64,000 bases of DNA from Myxococcales bacterium (GTDB lineage: Bacteria > Myxococcota_A > UBA9042): positions 18,603 through 82,602 of the forward strand of contig CANLIC010000020.1 in assembly GCA_947491025.1 (NCBI GenBank). Direction: 5' to 3'. A program made the position numbers and the translations under genes. The notes beneath the pieces were generated by a model, which was not told the origin of the DNA, did no database searches, and saw nothing but the letters and a program-made list of their open reading frames with translations. Positions 29,501-36,617 of this stretch are shown in pieces. The first letter of the stretch is position 1. Every line of letters starts with the position of its first letter.

Positions 29501-30503
29501 CGGACCGGAGCTCGAGTGCCGCCGGCTCGGCGACGCCTCGATGACGGCCGCCGCGTTCGACAACGCCGCGATCCTCAACCCGGCGCTCAAGGCTGTGGCC
29601 GCCGAGAGCTCGGACGCGGTCGCGACGACCTTTGCGCGGCTGGTCGGCATGCCCATCAGCGCCGACACCGTCGACCCGCTGCTGCTGACCGACGGCGCGG
29701 GGCCGATCGCCATCTCGCCGGGCGCGGTCCACGGCTTCGGCGGCGCGGGAAAGCTGACCGAGGGCACCCTGCCAGGCGGCTGCCATGGCGTGTGGCGCGG
29801 CGAAGGGGACGGCATCGCCTACCGGCCCCTCGACAAGGACGACGGCGAAGTCGGTGGCTGCGTGCCCGGCGGCGGCAAGAAGCTCGCCGACGTCGGCGGC
29901 GTCCACGGCGTGCGCCTCTGGCTCGGCCCGCCGCTTGGCCTTGGCGGGCTCAACAAACCCGCGGCGTCCTGCAAGGCGATTCGCGATGCGGGCGACGGCC
30001 GCGGCAACGGGCGCTACCAGCTCATCATCGCGGGCGGCAAGGCGGAGTGGCGGCACTGCGAGATGCGCGCCGACGGCGGCGGCTGGACCCAAGTCATGCG
30101 CATCGATCCAAAGTCCGTCGCCCACGCCGCGGGCGCCGACGCGAGCGGCGACGCCGGTGGCTTTGTCGGGCCCTTCAAGCTCGACGACGCCAGCATCGTC
30201 GCCCTGACCACGGGTGCCCGCCTGCGCTACGCCTGCGGCCCGACCCTGCGGGCGCATGTCACCAACGCCAAGAAGGCCTGGACCTCGCAGAAGGCCAATG
30301 GCCTGCAGTGGTCGATCGATCGCGACCGCGACGGCAGCTTCGAGTGCGCTGCCGATGATGGCGGTGGCTACGGCTTCACCGACGTCGTCGCCTGCGCGAG
30401 CGGCGCCACGCGCTTTGTCGCCAAGGAGGGCCTCGGCGAAGGCGGCGGCTGCTGGATGAACGACAAGGGCTGGGGGCAGGCCGGCGGCCTCTGGGCTCGC
30501 TAG
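26505..30503 (+). CDS. Modular Cys-rich surface protein with three fibrinogen-like modules
   Basis: The protein has 1332 residues. An N-terminal signal with a weak lipobox (CAPAC) is followed by an Asp/Thr/Ala-rich stalk. Residues ~75-270 are Cys-rich. Near 265 EICNGVDDDCNGKTDE is a MopE-type metal-binding motif. Dictyostelium-type CTDC repeats follow (DDKNACTSDTC near 285; DDGDPCTKADTC near 480; DDKNLCTIDAC near 504). The first fibrinogen-like module begins near 553 (SGVYLVDPDD, GGGGWSLMSQF); a DUF4215 module lies near 827-855; a second module begins near 862 (DGLYTIDPDG) and a third near 1156 (RADGGGWTQVMRID). No enzyme domain is seen, so adhesion or substrate binding is likely. The ATG at 26505 follows AGGG. 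It stands alone as a transcription unit. Confidence 0.75.
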   Translation: MTKRWMLARTDVARWASLAVAVAFLCAPACSDPGSDAPAKTDTAANEVSSDVAPVEVQSSDDADATEDAGRVGDTTTGPVCPGGAGCACVGNGDCDSGHCLETAAGRRCGETCVSECPPLQRCGQAPGSVDLAYVCLDRFARLCMPCKENKDCQAAGMSGARCLSAGAAGAYCGTDCSVGEPCGNGFACIDAVDVGGVSAAQCVPEGATDTIAALATCSCSVNAVELAAETTCVKAGTDGGACPGAARCLKAGDLAACAAKPPQPEICNGVDDDCNGKTDEAACDDKNACTSDTCEPAGKGCVATALPDKAACTFVPGGDAPPIPGHCIAGTCVPKPVLGSACSAGGECESGFCVDGVCCNKACNGLCEACAAAKTGVKDGACGPVQQGQDPEDECTADPVSTCLFVGHCDGKGACEQYAEGTVCADATCDLPNDAKAPSLCKGGVCKAGAAIPCITSESCMFGYCSEAKCHVKPTTDPCDDGDPCTKADTCGGGVCKGQPGGCDDKNLCTIDACAADGKSCEHKAVADETPCSGDGQRWCQKGKCVMLIGGLDCAHVQAIDPKRPSGVYLVDPDDQGPNKPFEVYCDLQSGGGGWSLMSQFGQHKAVIHLTQARYEKSFVTAPIWIQGNAESKPMAPGVASDDYTIQSHDWRKLMHSQGAFLLRQEAQVMISGKSGPSFDVAYRFRYNGRVLQDGAPVSERVWKLADRQVLKDASGIEWDVADGPARFWLPFTIAAAGESVFTACFGAQLGAACEGNLDTILNVTRRFGNCGIIGQKSDSTDPALSWAPHLNGQQNSLDIAWQHQASGAFHSTGQPIALRYWTRGLCGDGKLQDGEHCDDGNRDPGDGCTPLCRFEAVTHCAALHKQFPDAPDGLYTIDPDGEGPIAALELACDMQAGGLTLVGNLMDGPADDLPNEAKAYAAGFAQLGSGSFGAVKAVARAAAATAAEASAGLTAGQGSAAVSPAFVKALVAAGQTNLGVCLVGAPGLDVGAGPDPAGPELECRRLGDASMTAAAFDNAAILNPALKAVAAESSDAVATTFARLVGMPISADTVDPLLLTDGAGPIAISPGAVHGFGGAGKLTEGTLPGGCHGVWRGEGDGIAYRPLDKDDGEVGGCVPGGGKKLADVGGVHGVRLWLGPPLGLGGLNKPAASCKAIRDAGDGRGNGRYQLIIAGGKAEWRHCEMRADGGGWTQVMRIDPKSVAHAAGADASGDAGGFVGPFKLDDASIVALTTGARLRYACGPTLRAHVTNAKKAWTSQKANGLQWSIDRDRDGSFECAADDGGGYGFTDVVACASGATRFVAKEGLGEGGGCWMNDKGWGQAGGLWAR

Positions 30504-30515
30504 GGGCGCGGCAAT

Positions 30516-31070
30516 TTAGGCGTCGTCGCCGTCGTGCGAGTCGGCCCAGTAGCTGATCAGCTCCATGTCGTCGATGATCCGCGAGTGGTAGTGGCCCCAG
30601 ATGTCGGAGATCTGAACCGACTCGCCGGCCGACAGCTTCGGCGTCAGGTAGATCGCGAAGTAATAGGCGCCTGAGCCGTCCTCGACCGGCCCGACGGCCT
30701 TGAGCGGCGCCCCGGTGTGCGGGCAGTACAGCTCGCAGCGGACGCCAAGCGGCAGCTCGTCCATGCCGACCTTGCGGGCATCGCCGTGAATCGGCGACAG
30801 GTAGACGACGCCCTCCTGCCCGGCGGCGCGCACGCCGACCGCCACGGCTGGCCAGCCGTCGAAGGTCACCGCGTTCTCGATGAGGCTGGCGCCCGTTGGG
30901 CCAAAGGCTTGCGTGACCACGATGAGGGGCGCCTCGGCGTTGACGGCGGGGTGCTCCTCCGGCCGAATCGTCACATGCGGCTCTGGCAGCCCCTCATGAC
31001 GGCCCGTCACGCTGAAGGTCCTGCGCCTGCCACTTCGGCCGCGCTCGTCGTCCCCCATCTCAGTCGCCAT
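30516..31070 (-). CDS. Conserved-looking soluble protein of unknown function
   Basis: The protein has 184 residues and no signal peptide or membrane helix. I do not recognise it. It contains an Asn/Gly-rich core (TQAFGPTGASLIENAVTFDGWPAVAVG), a stretch VVYLSPIHGDARKVG, a possible metal site RCELYCPHTGAPL with two Cys and one His, and a C-terminus rich in aromatic and acidic residues (YYFAIYLTPKLSAGESVQISD, then WGHYHSRIIDDMELISYWADSHDGDD). The ATG at 31070 follows a purine-rich GGGAGGGGG. It is convergent with the large Cys-rich gene and divergent from the CrtI-like oxidoreductase. The 272-base gap before that gene shows nothing recognisable beyond the ribosome sites. Confidence 0.55.
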   Translation of the reverse strand: MATEMGDDERGRSGRRRTFSVTGRHEGLPEPHVTIRPEEHPAVNAEAPLIVVTQAFGPTGASLIENAVTFDGWPAVAVGVRAAGQEGVVYLSPIHGDARKVGMDELPLGVRCELYCPHTGAPLKAVGPVEDGSGAYYFAIYLTPKLSAGESVQISDIWGHYHSRIIDDMELISYWADSHDGDDA

Positions 31071-31342
31071 GGTCCGCCCCCTCCCCGCCTGCGAGGCGCC
31101 GCGCGTGGACCGGCGACGACTCACGAGGTTTCAAGCATATGCCGGGGCCGACGTCAATGCAGTTGGGTACGGCGACCTCGCCGCACGCGCTGTGGCCGTG
31201 CCAATCGCCGCCCCCCTCCGCCGTGACGCTGGTCTCCCGCCATCGGCATCGACAGCGGCGAGGCCCTGCCGCATTCTGCCGAGCGAGGCCGCGCCCCCGC
31301 CGGGCGCCCGACGTCAGCGCCGCAGCGCGCCGAGGAAGCCCC

Positions 31343-33013
31343 ATGCTCAGCCCCACGCAAGACACGGTCCGCCGCACCCGGGCGAAGCTTCCAGACGGCG
31401 AGCTCGACGTCGCCATCGTCGGCGCGGGCCCGGGCGGCCTGATGGCTGGCGCCCACCTCGCGCGTGCCGGTCTGCGCGTGGCGCTCTTCGACGGCCACTA
31501 CGTCGCCGGCGGCTGCATGACGATGTTCGAGCGCGGCCGCTCGGACGCCCGCTACTGCTTCGACGTCGGGCTTCATTACGTCGGCGACTGTGCCGAAGAG
31601 GGGCAGGTACCGCAGCTCCTCGCCGGCGTCGGCGCTGGCGTCGATTGGGCGCCGCTCGACCCCGATGGCTTCGATACGCTGGTCTTTCCGGAGCTGGAGT
31701 TCCGGATTCCGGTCGGCCACGAGGCCTTTCGCGCCCGCCTGCTCGAGCACTTTCCCGAAGAAAAGCGCGGCATCGATCGCTACGTGCGGCTGCTGCTCGA
31801 GGTCGACGCCATGCAGCGGCGGCTGCATCGCGGCGGTGCGTTCGGCATGCTGAAGGCGGTGCTCTTGCACGGCCGCCTGGTGGCGCTGTACCGGGACGCC
31901 ACCATCGGCGAGTTCCTCGACAGTGTGACGAGAAACCCCCTGCTGCGCGGTGTGATGCTTGGCCAGAGCGGCGACTACGGCCTGCCGCCCTCGAAGGTCT
32001 CGGCGATGCTGCACTGCGGCCTCGTCAACCACTACCTGCGCGGCGCCTATTACCCGGTCGGTGGCGGCCAGGCCCCTGCCGATCGCCTGGCGGAGGTCAT
32101 CGAGGCCGCCGGCGGCAGCATCCACCTGCGGCGGCCGGTCGAGCAGATCCTGGTGCGCGATGGCCGCGCCGTCGGCATCCGGCTGGAGGCGGCGGGCAAG
32201 GAGCCGGCCCGGGAGATCATGGCCCAGGCGGTGCTGAGCAATGCCGACCTCAAGCGCACGCTGCTGGAGCTGCTGCCGCGCGAAGAGCTGCCCGAGCCGT
32301 GGCGCCAGCGGGCCGAGTCGTTCGAGATGGCCGGGGCCATCTTCATGACCTTCCTCGGCATCGAGGGCGACCTCGCCGATCTCGGCATGCGCAACGCCAA
32401 CTACTGGTGCTTCGACAGCGCCGACATGGAGGCGTTCTACCGCGAGGCGATGGTCGACGGCCGGGTCGCGCCGCGCGGCTGCTACATCACCAGCGCCAGC
32501 ATGAAAGATCGCGGGACGCCCGGCCACGCGCCGGCAGGCCACATGGGCCTCGAGATCATGGCCTTGGTGCCGGGCAAGGCCGAGGCCTGGTACAGCACGG
32601 ACCGCGCCGCCGTCGACGGCACCTACCGCAAGGACGGCCCCTACCTCGAGCTCAAGCAGCGCGTCGAGGCTGACCTCATCGACCGCGCCGAGGCGTTGCT
32701 GCCGGGCGTCAAGGAGCGCATCCGCTTCTGCGAGTCGGCGACCCCGCTCTCGCAGACGCGCTATACGCGCGCCAGCGAAGGCACGGGCTACGGCCTCGCT
32801 GCGACACCGGAGCAGTTCCTGGGTCGCCGACCGGGCTACCGTGGACCGCTGCCTGGGCTCTTCTTCTGCGGCGCCAACACCCGGGCCGGTCACGGCATCT
32901 TGGGCGCGCTGGAGTCCGGAGCCCAGGCCGCCAAGCGCGTCGCGGCAGAGCTCGGCGCCGAGCTCTCGAGCGCCTCCCCGCCGAAGCAGCGCGCCAGCGC
33001 GCCCGCCGCCTAG
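31343..33013 (+). CDS. CrtI-like FAD-dependent oxidoreductase (phytoene desaturase/retinol saturase type)
   Basis: The protein has 556 residues. The N-terminal Rossmann fold has VAIVGAGPGGLMAGAHLARAG and then an acidic residue that binds the FAD ribose (LFDGHYVAGGCM). The middle has YYPVGGGQAPADRLAEVIEAAGG, typical of the CrtI/RetSat group. The C-terminus has PGLFFCGANTRAGHGILGALESGAQAAKRV, the conserved FAD-binding close of this family. These enzymes desaturate or saturate polyprenoid or retinoid chains; the substrate here is unknown. The ATG at 31343 has GAGGA upstream. Two in-frame ATGs further upstream lack support and would add an Arg/Pro-rich leader. It is alone on its strand. Confidence 0.85.
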   Translation: MLSPTQDTVRRTRAKLPDGELDVAIVGAGPGGLMAGAHLARAGLRVALFDGHYVAGGCMTMFERGRSDARYCFDVGLHYVGDCAEEGQVPQLLAGVGAGVDWAPLDPDGFDTLVFPELEFRIPVGHEAFRARLLEHFPEEKRGIDRYVRLLLEVDAMQRRLHRGGAFGMLKAVLLHGRLVALYRDATIGEFLDSVTRNPLLRGVMLGQSGDYGLPPSKVSAMLHCGLVNHYLRGAYYPVGGGQAPADRLAEVIEAAGGSIHLRRPVEQILVRDGRAVGIRLEAAGKEPAREIMAQAVLSNADLKRTLLELLPREELPEPWRQRAESFEMAGAIFMTFLGIEGDLADLGMRNANYWCFDSADMEAFYREAMVDGRVAPRGCYITSASMKDRGTPGHAPAGHMGLEIMALVPGKAEAWYSTDRAAVDGTYRKDGPYLELKQRVEADLIDRAEALLPGVKERIRFCESATPLSQTRYTRASEGTGYGLAATPEQFLGRRPGYRGPLPGLFFCGANTRAGHGILGALESGAQAAKRVAAELGAELSSASPPKQRASAPAA

Positions 33014-33121
33014 CGCCACCGCCAAAGAGAGGCGTCCGCGCGCGCTGCCACTGGGGCCAACCCGCCGGGTCGGCGAGAGAACGCGCCTCGCGACTTCGCG
33101 GCGTCAGCCCCGGGGAATGCG

Positions 33122-35497
33122 CTAGAGGCCGGCGCCCGCCGGGTAGCCGTAGCTGACGTCGTCGTCGTAGCCATAGACGTAGACGCCGACCTTCTGGCTC
33201 GACTTCAGGGTGTGCGTACCGGTGCCAATCGGCAGCCGCGCCACCGTCCAGTTCGTGCCGGAGATGGTGGTGAAGCCGGACGGCAGCAGCACGGTGCCGT
33301 CGAGGTTGACCGCCGTGCCAGCGGGCGCAACCACCGTGATGTAGTTGACCGCGTACTTGTCCGGCACCAGGAACAGGTAGTCGTCGAGGAACTGGGTGAC
33401 CGGGACGTCGAGGATCAGCGACGGGTCGCCGATGGCGGCGCAGAGCTTGGAGAAACCGGCCGACTCGCACTTGCCGACGAAGCCGTACTGCGCCTTGCAG
33501 CTGGCGTCGGTGGTGCAGGTGGCCTGGGCAACCGTGACGGTGGCGTACGAGCTGGCCATGTACTGAGCGACCATCACCGGCTGATCGCTGTCGATGAGGA
33601 AGTCGGCCGTGGTCTGGAACTCGAAGAACTGACCCTGGTTCAGCGTCGGGACCGCGACGCCGATGTTCGGGGTGATGGTGACGTGGGTGTTGTTGACCGA
33701 GGCGATGATGCGCCAGGCGTCCTGCTCCTTGCCGCGCGGCGCGAGGCGGGCGCCGACGTAGCTCTTGCCCCATGACTTGACGGGAAAGAGCTGCTCTTCC
33801 AAGTGGTCGGCGCAGCACTCGGAGTCGCAGTCCGCGTCTTTGGTGCAGGGCTTGGTGCCGAGACCGCCGCCGAGGACGCTGCTGGCGCAGACCTTGGAGG
33901 CAGACCCCTTGGTCATCGGCACACAGTTGCCGATGTCAGGAGAATTGCTCGCCTCTGAGCCACCAAAGACCGCCACCGGCCGATCGGCCTTGACCCACGA
34001 GCCGGTGAGGTCGGCGTTCTCTTTGTCGGACTCGACGTTGAGCGCCTGGCCCTGCATCAGCTCGAAGTCCATCGAGGTGCCCAGCGACATCTTGGCGACG
34101 CCGACGCCTGCCACGGTCGGCGCCGAGACCACCACCTTGACCTTGGTCTTGCCGGGCTCCACCGCGATGACGTTGAAATAGCTCCTGAACTTCGTCCCGA
34201 GCTGGTTGCGGCTGACGACCCAATACTCGTCGCCGAGCGATCCGGTCGGCAGCAGCAGGCTGGCGTCGTTGCTGAACACGCCGTAGTTCTGCAAGGGGTT
34301 GAATTGGTAGGCGACGATGGGCTGCGTGGCCTGGATGCGGTAGGCCTTGCCGGTGATCGCGCTGCCATCCTGGTTCTGGTTGGGCATGCCCCACGATTTG
34401 TCGGGCAGATCGATGACCTGCAGGCCCTTGCCGGGCACCTTCCAGGTCTTGGTCTTGGCGCCGGGCGCCGTCGGGTCCGGACCGATGGTGACGGTGACGG
34501 ACGCCTCGGCGGCGGCGGTGTTGCTCACGATGATGCTGAACTGCGCATTCTGGGCGTCGTAGATCTTGCCGCCACCCTCGTCGACGGCGTTGTCGAGATC
34601 CACGGCCCAATAGTCACAGCCGACGTTGGTGTTGCTCTTGAAGTCGCCGGCGCAGGGGTTGACGCACAGGCCACCGAGACAGGTCAGGTTTTTCTGGGCG
34701 CAGTCTTCCACGAGGGACCAGCCGGTGCCTGTGCCATTGCAGACCTCGGCCAGGTGGCCGGTGCAGCGCTGGGTGCCAGCGGTGCACACGCCGCACTCGC
34801 CCTGGAAGCAGGTCTGGCCGGCCGGGCAGAGCTTGACGATGTTGGCTGAGAGGCCGTCGTCGCTGCACTTCTGGACCGCGATGCTGGCGCCACCGGAGGC
34901 CGCGGCTGGGGCGCAGTCGGTCTCATTGGGCTTGCACACGACGCAAGCGCCGCCGTGGCAAGTCGGCTGGCTGTCGGGGCAGACGTTGACCTCATAGCCC
35001 TTGCCGTCGGGCTTGCAGGTGGCTAGGAAGTTGCCCTGGCACTCGCTCGCGCCGGGCTTGCACTGGATCTCCACGCACTTGTTGCCCTTGCACTGGCCGC
35101 CGGACTTGCTGCAGTGGGCGTCGGTGATGCACTGGACGCAGACCTGGATCGTCAGGTCGCAGTACGGGGTGTCGGCGAAGTCTTTGCACGCGCTGGCCTT
35201 TCCGCAGGCCGGCCCTTCGGGGATCTCGTCGGTGGTCTCGGTCTCGACTTCGCTGGGGTCGGGGAGGCCGTCAGCGCCAACCGTGTCGCCGCCACCGCCA
35301 CCGCCGCCGCCGGTGTCGCTGGCCGCTGTGGCGCCGTCGGGCAGAAAGACCACGCCGCCGCCGCCGCCACCCGAGTCCAAGGGGAAGGTGTTTCCAGGGG
35401 TCGAAGGCGGCGTGCTGCATGCGCAGAGCATGGCGCCAGCTAAAATAGCCAAGCCAATCGATGGGTTGAGTCGGAAGATCTCCAAAAATCGCACCAT
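33122..35497 (-). CDS. Lipoprotein with IgGFc-binding-type domain
   Basis: The protein has 791 residues. The N-terminus is a lipoprotein signal (IGLAILAGAMLCAC), then a Gly/Ser/Asp-rich stalk with two runs of glycines, then a Cys-rich region (about 95-275) with short Cys-x(n)-Cys pairs like EB or EGF modules. From ~285 to ~640 the sequence resembles the IgGFc-binding N-terminal domain found in many Myxococcota (SIIVSNTAAAEASVTVTIG, YRIQATQPIVAYQFNPLQNYG, NDASLLLPTGSLGDEYWV). No enzyme motif is present. It is probably a surface-exposed adhesin. A GGAGG ribosome site lies 7 bases before the ATG and a candidate promoter further upstream. Confidence 0.72.
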   Translation of the reverse strand: MVRFLEIFRLNPSIGLAILAGAMLCACSTPPSTPGNTFPLDSGGGGGGVVFLPDGATAASDTGGGGGGGGDTVGADGLPDPSEVETETTDEIPEGPACGKASACKDFADTPYCDLTIQVCVQCITDAHCSKSGGQCKGNKCVEIQCKPGASECQGNFLATCKPDGKGYEVNVCPDSQPTCHGGACVVCKPNETDCAPAAASGGASIAVQKCSDDGLSANIVKLCPAGQTCFQGECGVCTAGTQRCTGHLAEVCNGTGTGWSLVEDCAQKNLTCLGGLCVNPCAGDFKSNTNVGCDYWAVDLDNAVDEGGGKIYDAQNAQFSIIVSNTAAAEASVTVTIGPDPTAPGAKTKTWKVPGKGLQVIDLPDKSWGMPNQNQDGSAITGKAYRIQATQPIVAYQFNPLQNYGVFSNDASLLLPTGSLGDEYWVVSRNQLGTKFRSYFNVIAVEPGKTKVKVVVSAPTVAGVGVAKMSLGTSMDFELMQGQALNVESDKENADLTGSWVKADRPVAVFGGSEASNSPDIGNCVPMTKGSASKVCASSVLGGGLGTKPCTKDADCDSECCADHLEEQLFPVKSWGKSYVGARLAPRGKEQDAWRIIASVNNTHVTITPNIGVAVPTLNQGQFFEFQTTADFLIDSDQPVMVAQYMASSYATVTVAQATCTTDASCKAQYGFVGKCESAGFSKLCAAIGDPSLILDVPVTQFLDDYLFLVPDKYAVNYITVVAPAGTAVNLDGTVLLPSGFTTISGTNWTVARLPIGTGTHTLKSSQKVGVYVYGYDDDVSYGYPAGAGL

Positions 35498-35553
35498 CCG
35501 CCATCCTCCAAGTCGCCGCAGCGCTGACCCTGCCGCCCTCAGGGCGATGAATT

Positions 35554-35582
35554 AGGCTATCGGTCTGCGGCAGTCGGCGCAA
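35554..35582 (-). promoter_or_regulatory. Candidate sigma-70 promoter for the IgGFc-type lipoprotein gene
   Basis: On the minus strand TTGCGC (35582-35577) and TAGCCT (35559-35554) are exactly 17 bases apart; the -10 box is about 57 bases before the ATG. The same -35 sequence and spacing occur before the gene at 10323, which also encodes a secreted protein. Confidence 0.4.
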
Positions 35583-35748
35583 GCGAACACGGCGACGGCC
35601 GTGATGACGGCGTTGGCGTGGCGCTGAGGTGGCAGTCGCGGCCGGGAGCGGGCCTTGCGCCCCCAGTCAGCCACGGCACCCTCCCGGCGCCGCCGGACCA
35701 CCTCCGGCCACGCATTGGCGCCGCAAACGCCGCGCCCCCGGAGCCGAG

Positions 35749-36318
35749 ATGACCACCAAGCTCACCTACTTTGACTTTGACGGCTCGCGCGGCCAGGAGT
35801 GCCGCATCGCCCTGCGCCTCTGCGGCGTGGCCTTCGAGGATGTGCGCCTCTCCCGCGAGCAGTGGGCCGCCGCGAAGCCGACGACGCCCTATGGCGCGAT
35901 GCCCATCTTCGAGCATGAGGGACGCAAGCTTGCGCAGTCGAACGCGATTCTGCGCTACCTCGGCGCCAGCCACGGCCTGCACCCGCAGGACCCCTGGACC
36001 GCTGCTGAGCACGATGCGGTGATGGACTCGGTGGAGGACCTGCGCAACAAGCTGCCGGGCCAGGGCCTCAGCGACGAGGCGAAGAAGACGGCCCGCGAGG
36101 CCTTCGCCTCGGGCTGGCTGACGCAGTGGGGCAACACGGTGTCGAGCCGCATCCGTGGGCCGCTGCTGGAGGGCGAGGCGATCCACGTCGCCGACATCAA
36201 GCTCTACGTCATCGTTCGTTCGCTGCTCTCGGGCACCTTCGACCACATTCCGCCGTCGCTCTTCGACGCCTGGCCGGCGCTGCTGGCGCACCAGGCGGCC
36301 GTCGCCAAGCGGCTCTAG
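35749..36318 (+). CDS. Glutathione S-transferase family protein
   Basis: The protein has 189 residues. The N-terminal thioredoxin-like domain has LTYFDFDGSRGQECRIALRLCG with Tyr/Ser near the glutathione site, a cis-Pro motif YGAMPIFEHEG, and LAQSNAILRYLG, which binds the gamma-glutamyl part of glutathione. The C-terminal helical domain is short. The pattern fits the alpha/mu/pi/sigma group more than the bacterial beta class. The family conjugates glutathione to electrophiles or isomerises substrates. GGAG lies before the ATG at 35749. It is a single-gene unit; a strong hairpin follows the stop. Confidence 0.85.
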   Translation: MTTKLTYFDFDGSRGQECRIALRLCGVAFEDVRLSREQWAAAKPTTPYGAMPIFEHEGRKLAQSNAILRYLGASHGLHPQDPWTAAEHDAVMDSVEDLRNKLPGQGLSDEAKKTAREAFASGWLTQWGNTVSSRIRGPLLEGEAIHVADIKLYVIVRSLLSGTFDHIPPSLFDAWPALLAHQAAVAKRL

Positions 36319-36334
36319 CTAGACTTTGCCCCGC

Positions 36335-36368
36335 CTGGGCGGCCGCCGGAGCCCCGGCCGCCGCCCAG
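36335..36368 (+). terminator. Strong GC hairpin after the glutathione S-transferase gene
   Basis: Arms of 15 bases (14 paired) flank a 4-base loop, beginning 17 bases after the GST stop. No U-tract follows, so it may stop transcription together with Rho or protect the mRNA 3' end. The rest of the 299-base gap to 36617 holds no recognised element apart from the GAGG ribosome site of the next gene. Confidence 0.45.
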
Positions 36369-36617
36369 CCGGAGCGAAGGGCATCGTCCCATCGGTGAGG
36401 ACAGCGGATGGCGCGCGGGTGCCTGGCCGATGCCATCCCGGCGCAGTCCCGGCGCGAAGCCTTTGCCAACTCACCGCAACGCAGTCCCAACTCGGCGCGA
36501 ATCCGACGCGAGTTCGGGGTCTGCGCCGCTTCTCCGATTGCCAAATCCGCATGGGGCGCGCATCCTCGCCGGTTTGCTGCGCGTGCCCTAGATCGCGACG
36601 CGCTCGCACGAGGATCC

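Noticed and set aside
33014..33121. Terminator in the gap between the CrtI-like gene and the IgGFc-type gene
   Set aside because: Only 4-base stems could be found and no U-tract.
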